Shown here: positions 1 to 9,964 of the stretch, piece after piece | Layout of the letters: the number at the start of each line of letters is the position of its first letter | Position numbering within the stretch: position 1 is the first letter of the stretch | Source: Mycolicibacterium chitae | GTDB lineage: Bacteria > Actinomycetota > Actinomycetes > Mycobacteriales > Mycobacteriaceae | Reading direction: 5' to 3' | Assembly (NCBI RefSeq): GCF_900637205.1 | Contig: NZ_LR134355.1 | Coordinates: forward strand, 2,418,001-2,482,000 | DNA: 64,000 bases | Made by a program: the position numbers and the translations under genes | Notes under the pieces: model-generated | Seen by the model: only the letters and a program-made list of their open reading frames with translations | The model's database searches: none | Told to the model about the DNA's origin: nothing

Positions 1-1
1 T

Positions 2-1474
2 CAGCAGGTAGCCCTCCAGCCAGCCCTGGCACTGGTGCTCCGAGAGCATCTCGACCACGCGTCCCACCCGGGCCAGGTGCTCGTCGACGTCGGGGGAGTA
101 GAACTCGGCGTTCCACTGCTTGTCGGTGGTCTCGTAGACGGACTGCAGGCGGTTCGACGCGGTCTCGTCGGGGCCGAAGATCCGGAAGTTGTCCGGGTTC
201 AGCCGGACCACCTCGGCCAGCCACTCGCCGAGCACCCGGGTGGCCTCGGCGACGGTGGCACCCGGGGCCGGGACGTCCACGCCGAACTTCCGGAAGTCGG
301 GCAACCGCAGATCCCTGAGCAGCAGCCCGCCGTTGGCGTGCGGGTTGTCGCTCATCCGCAGCCGGCCCGGCGGGGCCAGCGCGGCGATGTCGGCCTCGAG
401 GCGCCCGTTGTCGTCGAACAGTTCCTCGGGCCGGTAGGAGGCCAGCCAGTCGGCCAGTACCGCAAGGTGTTCGGGGGTGTCGCGGGCACTGGACAGCGGA
501 ACCTGGTGGGCGCGCCAGGAGCCGGTGGTCTTGTTGCCGTCGATCTCGGCCGGTCCGGTCCAGCCCTTCGGCGTGCGGAACACGATCATCGGCCAGCGCG
601 GCCGGGTCTCGTCGCCGTCGGCGGCGCGGGCCTTGATGGCGGCGATCTCGTTGAGCACCTCGTCGAGCAGGGCGGCGAAGCGCCGATGGGCCGCGGCGTG
701 CTCGGCGGCCGGATCGGCGGTGTCGTCGGGCACCTCGAAGAAGTACGGTTCGTGGCCGTAGCCGATCATCAGGCTGCGCAGCTCGTCCTCCGGAATCCGC
801 GCCAGCACAGTCGGATTGGCGATCTTGTAGCCGTTGAGGTGCAGGATGGGCAGCACCACGCCGTCGGCGCGGGGGTTGGTCAGCTTGTTCGAATGCCAGC
901 TGGTGGCCAGCGCGCCGGTCTCGGCCTCGCCGTCGCCGATGACGGTCGCGACCAGCAGGTCCGGATTGTCGAACGCGGCGCCGTAGGCGTGCGACAGGGC
1001 GTAGCCGAGTTCGCCGCCCTCGTGGATGGAGCCGGGCACCTCGGGCGCGACGTGCGACGGGATGCCGCCGGGGAAGGAGAACTGGCGGAACAGCCGGCGC
1101 AGCCCCTCGTCGTCCTCGCTGACGTCGGGGTAGAGCTCCGAGTAGGTGCCGTCGAGGTAGGAGTTGGCCACCAGGCCGGGGCCGCCGTGACCGGGGCCGG
1201 TGAGGTAGATGGTGGACTGGCGGCGCTGGCTGATCGCCCGGTTGAGGTGCGCGTAGAGGAAGTTCAGGCCCGGCGTGGTACCCCAGTGGCCCAGCAGGCG
1301 CGGTTTGACGTCGTCGGCCGACAACGGGGTCCGCAGCAGGGGATTGCGCAGCAGATAGATCTGGCCGACGGACAGGTAGTTGGCCGCGCGCCACCACCCG
1401 TCGACCCGCTGCAGGGTCTGCTCGTCGAGGTCGGCGATCTCCGCTGTGTTCCAGGCAGTCATATTCGCGGGCAT
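2..1474 (-). CDS. xfp: Phosphoketolase (xylulose-5-phosphate/fructose-6-phosphate), 5' part
   Basis: This is the first 491 codons of a thiamine-diphosphate phosphoketolase; the rest lies beyond base 1. The family cleaves xylulose 5-phosphate or fructose 6-phosphate with phosphate to give acetyl phosphate and a shorter sugar phosphate. Reading from the ATG at 1474, the protein shows GPGHGGPG at about residues 93-100, the ThDP/Mg motif GDGEAETG at about 180-187, and [16 protein letters not shown] further on, all typical of the family. An in-frame ATG at 1462 is the other possible start. It is transcribed away from the CoA-transferase operon, with a shared upstream region of about 140 bp. Family assignment is secure; preference between the two sugar substrates cannot be read from the sequence. 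Confidence 0.93.
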   Translation of the reverse strand, partial: MPANMTAWNTAEIADLDEQTLQRVDGWWRAANYLSVGQIYLLRNPLLRTPLSADDVKPRLLGHWGTTPGLNFLYAHLNRAISQRRQSTIYLTGPGHGGPGLVANSYLDGTYSELYPDVSEDDEGLRRLFRQFSFPGGIPSHVAPEVPGSIHEGGELGYALSHAYGAAFDNPDLLVATVIGDGEAETGALATSWHSNKLTNPRADGVVLPILHLNGYKIANPTVLARIPEDELRSLMIGYGHEPYFFEVPDDTADPAAEHAAAHRRFAALLDEVLNEIAAIKARAADGDETRPRWPMIVFRTPKGWTGPAEIDGNKTTGSWRAHQVPLSSARDTPEHLAVLADWLASYRPEELFDDNGRLEADIAALAPPGRLRMSDNPHANGGLLLRDLRLPDFRKFGVDVPAPGATVAEATRVLGEWLAEVVRLNPDNFRIFGPDETASNRLQSVYETTDKQWNAEFYSPDVDEHLARVGRVVEMLSEHQCQGWLEGYLL

Positions 1475-1613
1475 TCCCCCATCCAAGTGCTGCCTACACC
1501 TCGGCGCGTCCGAATGCGCCGAAGATTCACCCGGAATGCACAAACGGCCCACCGGTTGGTTGGGAGGCGGTGGCTGCGGATAGGGTTGCCGACACGGCGA
1601 AAGAAGAGGTGTG

Positions 1614-3962
1614 ATGTCGGGCGACGAATCATTGTTGGCGGGGCTGCGGGTCCTCGATCTCTCCGGTGGGCCCGGCGATGCCGTCGGTCGGATACTGGCC
1701 GATCTCGGGGCCGATGTGATCAAGGTCGAACCGCCCGGCGGCAGTCCCGCGCGCCACACCGCGCCGCGGCTGGCGGGCACCAGCATCGCCTTCGCCGTGC
1801 ACAACGCCAACAAGAGCAGCGTGGTGCTCGATCCCGCCGACGACGGGGACCGCGAACGGTTGCTGGGCCTGGCGGGCGCCGCCGACATCGTCATCGACTC
1901 CGGCACCCCCGGCCAGGCCGCCGCCTACGGCGCCTCGTGCGCGCAGCTGGCCGACCGGTTCGACCACCTGGTGGCGCTGTCGGTGACCGACTTCGGCCTC
2001 GACGGCCCGCGGGCGGACTGGCGGGCCACCGACGCGGTGTTGTACGCGCTGTCCTCGGCGCTGTCGCGCTCCGGGCCCACGACCGGCACGCCGGTGCTGC
2101 CCCCGGACGGCATCGCCTCGGCCACCGCGGCCGTGCAGGCCACCTGGGCCACCCTGGTCGCCTACTACCACCGGCTGCGCACCGGCCGCGGCGACTACAT
2201 CGATTTCTCCCGGTTCGAGGCCGTCGTGCTGGCGCTCGACCCGCCGTTCGGGTCGCACGGACAGGCCGCGGCCGCCGGCGGGGCCGAGAAGTGGCGCGGC
2301 CGGCCGCGCAATCAGGACGCCTACCCGATCCTGCCGTGCGCCGACGGCTACGTGCGGATGGTCGTGCTGGCCCCGCGGCAGTGGCACGGCCTGCGCGCCT
2401 GGCTGGGCGAACCCGAACAGTTCCAGGACCCGAAGTTCGACACCATCATCGAACGGTTCCTGGCCTGGAAAGAGATCGGCGCGCTGCTGACCGACATGTT
2501 CGCGACCATGACGATGGCCGAGATCGCCGACGCCGCGCAGTCTTACGGCGTCCCGGTGGCCGCGGTGCTGGAGCCCTCGGCCGTCGGTGACTCGGAGCAC
2601 TTCGCGGCGGTCGGCGCGTTCACCGAGGCCGAGCTGGTGCCCGGGGCCCGCGGCCGGGTCCCGGTGGGGTACTACACCGCCGACGGCGCCCGCCTCGGCT
2701 TCCGCACCCCGGCGCCGGTGGCCGGCGCCGGGCCGGACGACTGGGCCGACCGGCCCGCCCGCGAGGTGCGCATCGAGGACCGCGGGGACCGCCGCGCGGG
2801 TTTGCCGTTCGCTGGGCTGCGCATCGTCGACCTCGGGATCATCGTCGCCGGCGGCGAGCTGAGCCGGCTGTTCGGTGACCTGGGCGCCGAAGTCATCAAG
2901 GTCGAGAGCGCCAAGTATCCGGACGGGCTGCGGCAGGGGCGGCCCGGTCAGGTGCTCAGCGAGTCGTTCGCCTGGACCCACCGCAACAACCTCGGGCTGG
3001 GCCTGGAGCTGCGCAGCCCCGGCGGCGCCGAGGTCTTCGAGCAGCTGGTCGCCCGCTCCGATGCGGTGTTCGCCAACTTCAAGCCGGGAACCCTTGCGGG
3101 ACTGGGGTTTCCGTACGAGCGACTGCGGGAGATCAACCCCGCGATCGTGCTCGCCGAGAGCAGCGCCTTCGGCGACACCGGCCCGTGGAGCGCCCGGATG
3201 GGCTACGGCCCGCTGGTGCGCGCCAGCACCGGCGTGACCAGCCTGTGGACCGCCCCCGACGGCGTCACCGAGGCCGGCCGCCATCCGTTCTTCGACGCCA
3301 CCACGGTCTTCCCGGATCACATCGTGGGTCGCATCACCGCGATCGGCGCGCTGGCCGCGCTCATCGGTCGCGCGGCCACCGGCACCGGCACGCACATCCA
3401 CGTCTCCCAGGCCGAAGCGGGCATCAACCAGCTCGACACGCTGTTCGTCGAGCAGCGCGCGCTGCAGGACAACCCCGCCGCCGTCGAGGTCGGCGCGGCC
3501 GCCGACGGCGTGTACCCCTGCGCGGGCGACGACGAGTGGGCGGTGATCTCGCTGCGCGACGAGGCCGACCGGCAGGCCGCCACCGCGGTGCTCGGGGAGC
3601 CGGCGGGCTGGGCCGACTGGACGCGGGCCCGCACCCCGGCCGAGGTCGCCGAGACCCTGCAGGCCGCCGGTGTTCCGGCCGCGCCGATGCAGCGGCGACC
3701 CGAGGTGCTCGCCGACCCGCAGCTCAGCACCCGCGGCACCTACCAGGACATGCACCATCCGCTGATCGAGCGGCCACTGCCCGCCGAATCCGGGCCGGCG
3801 CCGTACCGGCACATCGCCAACGCCCTGCAGCAACCCGCGCCGCTGCCCGGTCAACACACCCACCAGATCTGCCGGGACATCCTCGAATTCGACGACGCTC
3901 GCATCGATCGGCTGCTGGCCGACGGGGTGTTGTTCAGCAGCGGCGAAAGGGTGCCGACATGA
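1614..3962 (+). CDS. Two-domain CaiB/BaiF (family III) CoA-transferase-like protein, Rv1866-like
   Basis: The 782-residue protein is two family III CoA-transferase modules in tandem (about 1-390 and 397-782), each opening with a GLRVLDL/GLRIVDL strand followed by a [12 protein letters not shown] motif. Family members move CoA between carboxylic acids through an aspartyl-CoA intermediate. The second module keeps an Asp in FPDHIVG (D568) where the catalytic Asp is expected; by my alignment the first module has Ser169 there, so probably only one half is catalytic. The length and architecture match M. tuberculosis Rv1866. The start is GTGATG: I prefer the ATG because AGAAGAGG ends four bases before it (GTG at 1611 is the alternative). 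It overlaps the next gene by ATGA, so the two are probably translationally coupled. The substrate is unknown. Confidence 0.88.
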   Translation: MSGDESLLAGLRVLDLSGGPGDAVGRILADLGADVIKVEPPGGSPARHTAPRLAGTSIAFAVHNANKSSVVLDPADDGDRERLLGLAGAADIVIDSGTPGQAAAYGASCAQLADRFDHLVALSVTDFGLDGPRADWRATDAVLYALSSALSRSGPTTGTPVLPPDGIASATAAVQATWATLVAYYHRLRTGRGDYIDFSRFEAVVLALDPPFGSHGQAAAAGGAEKWRGRPRNQDAYPILPCADGYVRMVVLAPRQWHGLRAWLGEPEQFQDPKFDTIIERFLAWKEIGALLTDMFATMTMAEIADAAQSYGVPVAAVLEPSAVGDSEHFAAVGAFTEAELVPGARGRVPVGYYTADGARLGFRTPAPVAGAGPDDWADRPAREVRIEDRGDRRAGLPFAGLRIVDLGIIVAGGELSRLFGDLGAEVIKVESAKYPDGLRQGRPGQVLSESFAWTHRNNLGLGLELRSPGGAEVFEQLVARSDAVFANFKPGTLAGLGFPYERLREINPAIVLAESSAFGDTGPWSARMGYGPLVRASTGVTSLWTAPDGVTEAGRHPFFDATTVFPDHIVGRITAIGALAALIGRAATGTGTHIHVSQAEAGINQLDTLFVEQRALQDNPAAVEVGAAADGVYPCAGDDEWAVISLRDEADRQAATAVLGEPAGWADWTRARTPAEVAETLQAAGVPAAPMQRRPEVLADPQLSTRGTYQDMHHPLIERPLPAESGPAPYRHIANALQQPAPLPGQHTHQICRDILEFDDARIDRLLADGVLFSSGERVPT

Positions 3963-5392
3963 CCCCGATCACCGGGCAGGTCTACATCGGCGGCCAGTTC
4001 CGGCCCAGCGCCGAGGTCACCCCGGTGCTCGAGGCCGCGACCGGCACACCCCTGGGCGACGGTGCCAACGCCGGGACCGCCGACGTCGACGACGCGGTGT
4101 CCGCGGCGCGGGCCGCCCTGCCGGGCTGGCGCGCCACCCCGGCCGCCCGACGCGCCGAGATCCTGGTGGCGTTGGCCGAGGCCCTGAAGGCGCGCGCGTC
4201 GAGCACCAACGAACTGGTGACCCGCGAGAACGGCATGCCGATGTCGCTGTCGCGCGGCGTCAACGGGGCCTTCCCGGCGGTGCTGCTCAACTACTACGCG
4301 GCCCTGATCACCGCGCTGCCCGAGGAGGAGGTGCGCTCCGGGCCCACCGGGCATACCACGGTCCGGCACGAGCCGGTGGGCGTGGTCGGGGCCATCACCC
4401 CGTGGAACTACCCGCAGGCGCTGGCGGCGTTCAAGCTGGCCCCGGCGCTGGCTGCGGGCTGTCCGGTGGTGCTCAAGCCCTCGCCCGAGACCGCCTTGGA
4501 CGCCATGGTTTTCGGCGAGGCCGCCACCGAGGCCGGGCTGCCGCCCGGCGTGCTGAACATCGTCCCCGGTGGCACCGAGACCGGCGTGCACCTGGTGGCG
4601 CACCCGGGCGTGGACAAGGTGTCCTTTACCGGTTCCACCGTCGCCGGCCGCGCCATCGGCGAGGTGTGTGGCCGCCTGCTGCGCCCGGTGACCCTCGAGT
4701 TGGGCGGCAAGTCGGCGGCCATCATCCTCGACGACGCCGACCTGGACGCCACGCTGGCCGGTCTGCGCACGCAGTCGTTCACCAACAACGGGCAGACCTG
4801 CTACCTGAACTCCCGCGTGCTGGCCCCGCGCTCGCGCTACGCCGAGATCGTCGAGGCGCTGGCGGAACTGGCGGGCAGCCTGCGGGTCGGCGACCCGCTG
4901 GACCCGAGCACCGAGATCGGCCCCGTGGTCAGCGAGCGCCAGCGCGACCGCATCCTCGGCTACATCGAGGCCGGCACCGCCGACGGCGCCAAACTGGTTG
5001 CCGGAGGCTCGATCCCGAAGGATCAGCCCCGCGGCTGGTTCGTCGAACCGACCGTCTTCGCCGACGTCGACAACGCGCATCGCATTGCCCAGGAGGAGAT
5101 CTTCGGCCCCGTCCTGGCGGTGATCCCCTACGACGGTGACGAGGACGCGATCGCCCTGGCCAACGACAGCGAGTACGGCCTGGGCGGGACGGTGTGGACC
5201 ACCGACCGCGAGCGCGCGATGAGCATCGCCCGACAGGTGCACACCGGCACCATCGGCATCAACGGCTACACCCTGGACATCGCCGCCCCGTTCGGCGGCG
5301 TCAAGGCCAGCGGCCTGGGCCGCGAACTGGGCCCCGAGGGCCTGGCCGCCTTCCGCAGCGTGAAGTCGATCTACGGCACCGGCCCGTCCTGA
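3959..5392 (+). CDS. NAD(P)-dependent aldehyde dehydrogenase
   Basis: This 477-residue protein is a full-length aldehyde dehydrogenase of the betaine-aldehyde/medium-chain type, oxidising an aldehyde to the acid with NAD(P). The cofactor region ITPWNYP, the general base Glu247 in LELGGKSA, the nucleophile Cys281 in NNGQTCYLN and EEIFGPVL are all present. Its ATG overlaps the stop of the double CoA-transferase (ATGA), and a thiolase-like gene follows 25 bp later. The block therefore looks like one operon that handles an aldehyde and its CoA ester, for example in side-chain or fatty-acid breakdown. The natural aldehyde is not evident. Confidence 0.93.
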   Translation: MTPITGQVYIGGQFRPSAEVTPVLEAATGTPLGDGANAGTADVDDAVSAARAALPGWRATPAARRAEILVALAEALKARASSTNELVTRENGMPMSLSRGVNGAFPAVLLNYYAALITALPEEEVRSGPTGHTTVRHEPVGVVGAITPWNYPQALAAFKLAPALAAGCPVVLKPSPETALDAMVFGEAATEAGLPPGVLNIVPGGTETGVHLVAHPGVDKVSFTGSTVAGRAIGEVCGRLLRPVTLELGGKSAAIILDDADLDATLAGLRTQSFTNNGQTCYLNSRVLAPRSRYAEIVEALAELAGSLRVGDPLDPSTEIGPVVSERQRDRILGYIEAGTADGAKLVAGGSIPKDQPRGWFVEPTVFADVDNAHRIAQEEIFGPVLAVIPYDGDEDAIALANDSEYGLGGTVWTTDRERAMSIARQVHTGTIGINGYTLDIAAPFGGVKASGLGRELGPEGLAAFRSVKSIYGTGPS

Positions 5393-5417
5393 CCCCCACT
5401 CCCGAAAGGCTTTTCGC

Positions 5418-6905
5418 ATGTCGCTCGATCCCCGAACGCCGGTCCTCGTCGGATACGGACAGGTCAACCAGCCCGACGGCGTCGCCGCACCGCAGGAGCC
5501 GGTAGCGCTGATGGCCGAGGCCGCCCGCGGCGCCGCCGATGCGCGGGTGCTGGCGGCCGTCGACGCCATCCGGGTGGTCAACCTGTTGTCCTGGCGCTAC
5601 CGGGACCCCGGCCTGCTGCTCGGCGAACTGATCGGCGCCAAGGACCCCGCCACCCGCTACACCGGCGTGGGCGGCAACGTCCCGCAGTCGCTGGTCAACC
5701 AGGCCTGCGCCGACATCACCGCCGGCACCGCCGAGGTGGTGCTGATCGCCGGCGCCGAGACCTGGCGCAGCCGCAAACGCCTGAAGGCCGCCGGGGTGCG
5801 CCCGGACTGGTCCAAGCAGGACGACACCGTGCCCGTGCCGCCGGGCGCCGAGGATGCCGTCGAGATGAGCAGCCCGGCCCAGGACCGCATCGGGCTGGCG
5901 TTGCCGTCGCACGTGTACCCGTGGTTCGAGGAGGCGCTGCGCGTCGCGGCCGGCGAGACCCAGGACGAGCACCGCCGCAAGATCGGTGCGCTGTGGGCGC
6001 GGTTCAACGAAGTCGCCCAGCAGAATCCGCACGCCTGGAGCAACAAGGCCTGGACCGCCGAGCAGATCGCCGAGCCGGGCCCGGACAACCGGATGATCAG
6101 CTGGCCCTACACCAAGCTGCTGAACTCCAACAACATGGTCGACCAGGGCGCGGTGCTGATCCTCACCTCGGTGGGGAAGGCGACGGCCCTGCAGATCCCG
6201 CGCGAACGCTGGGTGTTCCCGTGGGCGGGCACCGACAGCCACGACACCTACTCGATCGCCGAACGACTGGACTACCACCGGTCGCCGGCGATCCGGATCG
6301 GCGCGGCGCGGGCCCTGGAACTGGCGGGCCTGGGCATCGACGACATCGACCTGATCGACATCTACTCGTGCTTCCCGTCGGCGGTGCAGGTGGCCGCCGC
6401 GGAGATCGGCGTGGCCATCGACGACCCGGCCCGGCCGCTGACGGTCACCGGCGGGCTGACGTTCGCCGGCGGTCCGTGGAACAACTACGTGTCCCACTCC
6501 ATCGCCACGATGGCCGAGAAGCTGGTGGCCGCCCCCGGCACCCGCGGCCTGATCACCGCCAACGGCGGCTACCTGACCAAGCATGCGTTCGGCGTGTACA
6601 GCACCGAACCGCCGGCCGGTGGCTTCCGGTGGGAGGACGTGCAGGACGCCGTCGACGCGGAACCGACCCGTCGCGCGCTGGTCGACTGGACCGGCGTCGG
6701 CACCCTCGAGACCTGGACCGTGCCGTTCGGTCGCGATGGCGCACCGGAGAACGCCTTCATCGCGGTGCGCACCCCCGACGACGCCCGCGTGCTGGCCCTG
6801 GTGGCCGACCGGGACGCGGCCGCCAGCCTGGTCGACGGCAAGGGTGCGGACCCGGCCGGGGCAAAGGTGGAGGTCCACGCCGACGGCAAGGCCAGCCTGC
6901 TGTAG
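5418..6905 (+). CDS. Thiolase-like protein (TLP1 type), Rv1867-like
   Basis: The 495-residue protein has the thiolase fold (GYGQV near the N terminus, VVLIAGAE, LIDIYSCFPSAVQ, NGGYLTKHAFG) plus an extra C-terminal domain of about 85 residues. This matches the mycobacterial thiolase-like protein type 1 group, to which Rv1867 belongs. The position where thiolases carry the nucleophilic Cys reads VGGN-V-P-Q, so ordinary thiolysis is unlikely; a retro-aldol or non-catalytic lipid-CoA role is possible. The ATG at 5418 sits seven bases after GAAAGG. It belongs to the + strand operon with the CoA-transferase and aldehyde dehydrogenase, which supports a job in acyl-CoA metabolism. The substrate is unknown. 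Confidence 0.85.
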   Translation: MSLDPRTPVLVGYGQVNQPDGVAAPQEPVALMAEAARGAADARVLAAVDAIRVVNLLSWRYRDPGLLLGELIGAKDPATRYTGVGGNVPQSLVNQACADITAGTAEVVLIAGAETWRSRKRLKAAGVRPDWSKQDDTVPVPPGAEDAVEMSSPAQDRIGLALPSHVYPWFEEALRVAAGETQDEHRRKIGALWARFNEVAQQNPHAWSNKAWTAEQIAEPGPDNRMISWPYTKLLNSNNMVDQGAVLILTSVGKATALQIPRERWVFPWAGTDSHDTYSIAERLDYHRSPAIRIGAARALELAGLGIDDIDLIDIYSCFPSAVQVAAAEIGVAIDDPARPLTVTGGLTFAGGPWNNYVSHSIATMAEKLVAAPGTRGLITANGGYLTKHAFGVYSTEPPAGGFRWEDVQDAVDAEPTRRALVDWTGVGTLETWTVPFGRDGAPENAFIAVRTPDDARVLALVADRDAAASLVDGKGADPAGAKVEVHADGKASLL

Positions 6906-6992
6906 CCAGGGGCGCCGGGCGTTGCCGGAAACCGCTCCGCAAACCTCTCCCGAGGCCTATTGTCAGTCACGTACCGATGGGGGTCGGGGACG

Positions 6993-8771
6993 ATGAAGAT
7001 CGTGATCACTGGTGTGACCAGTGTGATTGGACGTGCCGCGGCGACGCACCTGCTGGGCGCCGGCCACCGGGTGACCGGTGTGACGCAACGCCCGCATCCA
7101 CAGCTCGACCCGGCCGTCGACCTGGTGTGCGCGGGGATCGACGCGCCGGCGCTGCAGGACGCCGTCGCCGACGCCGACGCCGTGATCCACCTGGCGCCGG
7201 TGACGGATACCTCGGCGTTGCTGCGGGTCGCCGACGCCGCGGCCCGGGCGGGCGCCCGGTTGCTGTTCGTGTCGCACGCCGGTGACCCGGAGCGCTACGG
7301 CCGCGCCGAGGACCTGGTCTCGTCGAGTTGGGGGCCGACGCTGGTGATCCGCTGCGCCGCGCTGGTCGGCCGCCGACCCGACCCGCTGGTGCACCGCACC
7401 GTGGCGACCCTGCGCGCCGCGGGTGCCGACGCGGCCATCCCGGTGCTGCACACCGACGATCTGTGCCGGTTCCTGGTGCGCTCGGTCGGCTCGCACCGCA
7501 CGGGCACCGTCGATCTGGCCGCCCCCGAGCCGATCCCGGCGCCCTCGGCCCGACGCTGGCTCGGCCCGGTCGCCGTGCGCCGTGCGCCGGTGTGGCCGGT
7601 GGCGGCGCCGGTCCTGGATGTGACTGCGGTGCAACGGGATTGGGACTTCGACTGCGGGTGGACGGCGGCCGAGGCGCTGGCCGACACCGGGCGGGCGCTG
7701 GCCGCGGTGCCCACCGAACCGTTGCCGCGGACCCGGCCCGGCGCCGACGGGCACGCCGCGGCGAGTTGCGCGGGGGAGTTCGACGATGCCATCGACCCGC
7801 GGTACGCCGTGTTCGATGCGCACGGGGTCACCGACGCGCTGCCGGGCCCGCTGACCCCGATGTCGCTGGACGTGCAGTGCGGTGGTCTGCGCGCCGCGCA
7901 GCGCGCCACCGGCGAGGTGCTCGGCCTGCGCGGCAAGCTCGCCGAGGAGTGGCAGCGCCGAGGCACCGCGGTGTTCGGGCACCGGGTGTTCACCGGCCGC
8001 ACCGTGAGCGACGCGGTGGCCGCCACCGTGGGCCGACGGGGCCACCGGCTGACGATGCTGCCCCGCACCCTGGCCGTGGCCCGGCGCCACGGGCGGTGGT
8101 GCGCGGACTACGCGGCGGGCCGCGAACAGCGGCTGGCGCAGTGGACCTCGGCGCCCAATGCGGTGCTCGACACCCGGATCCTGGTGCTGCGGGACCGGAT
8201 CCAGCAGGGCTGGGCCCTGGCGGCGGTCGGGGCGACGATCGAGGCGGTGGCCCTCGGGTGCGTCGGCGCCGAGCACCTGCTGCCGCCGGAGAGCGCGGCG
8301 ATCACCTCGACCCGGCAGCCGGCCGACGGCACCGCCGGGCCGACCCCGGGCGCACCGCAGCGCCCGTCGTGGCCGCTGCGGGTGGCCGAGGCCGCCGGAC
8401 GGTCCCGGGGGCTGGCCTGGGGCACGGCCGTGTTCTACACCGACGAGTTGCGGGAGGCGTTGCGGGAGAAGGGTGTTCGGCTGGTGGCGCGCCGCACGCT
8501 GGCCGACGCGGAGGACATCTGCTACCTCACGCTCGCCGAGGCGGTGGCGCCCCCGGTGGACGCCCGGCTGCGGGTCGCGCGCCGACGCGCCGAACGGGAA
8601 CGGCTGCTGGCGCTGAACATGCCGCAGGTCATCGACGATCGCTGGTGGCCGCTGCCCGATCCCGTGCCCGAGGCGCCGGCCGAGCCGCGCCGCGACCGCG
8701 CGCCGGAGCCCGCGGGCGTGCTGCAGCGCGTCAGCTCCATGTGGCGGGATCGACCGGCGTTCGGGACCTGA
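6993..8771 (+). CDS. NAD-dependent epimerase-like domain fused to a PEP-synthase-like helical domain (Rv1868-like)
   Basis: The 592-residue protein starts at MKIVITGVTSVIG, a Rossmann NAD(P) fold of the epimerase/atypical SDR type covering about residues 1-240. The C-terminal 350 residues contain LPGPLTPMSLDV and a stretch with DAEDICYLTLAE followed by a RRRAERERLLAL helix. These resemble the linker region of PEP synthases and rifampin phosphotransferases, but neither the ATP-grasp domain nor the phospho-His domain is present. M. tuberculosis Rv1868 occupies the same place after Rv1867, though it is remembered as longer (about 699 aa). An upstream in-frame ATG at 6960 would add 11 residues. 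Its 3' end overlaps the convergent reductase gene by 41 bp. The function is unknown. Confidence 0.75.
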   Translation: MKIVITGVTSVIGRAAATHLLGAGHRVTGVTQRPHPQLDPAVDLVCAGIDAPALQDAVADADAVIHLAPVTDTSALLRVADAAARAGARLLFVSHAGDPERYGRAEDLVSSSWGPTLVIRCAALVGRRPDPLVHRTVATLRAAGADAAIPVLHTDDLCRFLVRSVGSHRTGTVDLAAPEPIPAPSARRWLGPVAVRRAPVWPVAAPVLDVTAVQRDWDFDCGWTAAEALADTGRALAAVPTEPLPRTRPGADGHAAASCAGEFDDAIDPRYAVFDAHGVTDALPGPLTPMSLDVQCGGLRAAQRATGEVLGLRGKLAEEWQRRGTAVFGHRVFTGRTVSDAVAATVGRRGHRLTMLPRTLAVARRHGRWCADYAAGREQRLAQWTSAPNAVLDTRILVLRDRIQQGWALAAVGATIEAVALGCVGAEHLLPPESAAITSTRQPADGTAGPTPGAPQRPSWPLRVAEAAGRSRGLAWGTAVFYTDELREALREKGVRLVARRTLADAEDICYLTLAEAVAPPVDARLRVARRRAERERLLALNMPQVIDDRWWPLPDPVPEAPAEPRRDRAPEPAGVLQRVSSMWRDRPAFGT

Positions 8772-9939
8772 CCATCTCCTTGATGTCGTCGAGGCCCGAC
8801 CAGATGTTGACGTTCATCCCGGCGCGCACCCGATCCTGCTCGTCGATCCAGAACGCGGTGAACTCGCGGCCCGCGACGTCGCCGCGGAACACGACGCGGT
8901 CGTCCGCGTCGGCGTGCCCCACGTACTCCATCCCGAGGTCGTACTGGTCGGTGAAGAAGTACGGCAGCTCGTCGTAGGCCGCCGGCGGGTCGTCCTTGCC
9001 CATCATGTTGCGTGCCGCCACGGCGGGCTGCTTGAGCGCATTGGCCCAGTGCTCGGTGCGAATCCGGTTGCCCAGCAGCGGGTGCTGCGCCGCGGCGATG
9101 TCGCCGACCGCGGAGATGTCGGGGTCGCTGGTGCGCAGCGAGGCATCGACGGCCACCCCGCCGTCGGCCAGGGTCAATCCGGCCGCCTCGGCGAGTTCGA
9201 TGTTGGGTGCGGCCCCGACGGCCACCAGCACCGCGTCGGCGCGCACCTCGGAACCGTCCCCGAGCAGCAGGCCGGTGGCCCGGCCGTCGGCGGTGCTGAT
9301 CTCCGCGACGCTCGATGCCAGCCGCAGGTCCACCTCGTGGTCGCGGTGCAGCGCCGCGAAGACCTCGCCGACCTGCGGGCCCAGGCTGGCCAGCAGCGGT
9401 AACCGGGCGGTGTCGACGACTGTGACGGCCACGCCGCGCTGCCGGGCCGTGGCCGTCACCTCAAGGCCGATCCAGCTGGCGCCGATCACCGCGAGCGTCG
9501 CGCCGTCGCGCAGCACCGCGTCGAGCGCCTCGGAGTCCTCGAGGGTGCGCAGGTAGTGCACCCCGTCGGCGTCGGCCCCGGTCAGCGCCGGGCGCCGCGC
9601 GCGGGAACCCGTGGCCAGCAACAGCTTGTCGTAGCCGAGTGGTTCGCCGTCGGGCAGCGTGACCGTGTGCCCGCGCGGGTCGATGGACCGCACCTCGGTG
9701 CCCAGCATGAGTTCCACGTCGTGGTCGCGATACCAGGCGGCGGGCGCGACGGTGAACTCCGGCACCGACTTCGCGCCGGCCAGGAACTCCTTGGACAACG
9801 GTGGTCGCTCGTACGGCAGTCGTTCCTCGCTGCCGATCAAGACGATGTGGCCGTCGAAGTCGTTGTCGCGCAATGCCTCCGCGGCCTTCGCGCCGGCCAG
9901 GCCGGCGCCTACGATGACAAATCGGGTGGATCTGGACAT
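8731..9939 (-). CDS. FAD-dependent pyridine-nucleotide disulfide oxidoreductase, ferredoxin-reductase type (Rv1869c-like)
   Basis: This 402-residue flavoprotein has the FAD-binding GAGLAG at residues 11-16, ERPPLSKEFL, a second nucleotide-binding motif VIGASWIGLEV at about 151-161 and the FAD-closing motif SAVGDIAAA. The layout is that of ferredoxin/rubredoxin reductases that feed electrons from NAD(P)H to P450s, Rieske oxygenases or ferredoxins. The window holds three P450 genes and a ferredoxin, but none is adjacent, so its partner is not shown. It converges on and overlaps the Rv1868-like gene; M. tuberculosis Rv1869c has the same position and orientation. Confidence 0.9.
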   Translation of the reverse strand: MSRSTRFVIVGAGLAGAKAAEALRDNDFDGHIVLIGSEERLPYERPPLSKEFLAGAKSVPEFTVAPAAWYRDHDVELMLGTEVRSIDPRGHTVTLPDGEPLGYDKLLLATGSRARRPALTGADADGVHYLRTLEDSEALDAVLRDGATLAVIGASWIGLEVTATARQRGVAVTVVDTARLPLLASLGPQVGEVFAALHRDHEVDLRLASSVAEISTADGRATGLLLGDGSEVRADAVLVAVGAAPNIELAEAAGLTLADGGVAVDASLRTSDPDISAVGDIAAAQHPLLGNRIRTEHWANALKQPAVAARNMMGKDDPPAAYDELPYFFTDQYDLGMEYVGHADADDRVVFRGDVAGREFTAFWIDEQDRVRAGMNVNIWSGLDDIKEMVRSRTPVDPATWS

Positions 9940-9964
9940 GTTCGTACTCCCCCCCGGGGAGGTT

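Noticed and set aside
1475..1613. Search for a regulatory site or small gene between phosphoketolase and the CoA-transferase operon
   Set aside because: No KstR, IdeR, Crp or HAIR-type pattern and no supported small frame found.
35..2590. Long + strand open frame of 851 codons opposite phosphoketolase
   Set aside because: It covers the reverse strand of a clear phosphoketolase and part of the CoA-transferase; its composition (Gly, Val, Arg, Gln, His) is that of a shadow frame in high-GC DNA.
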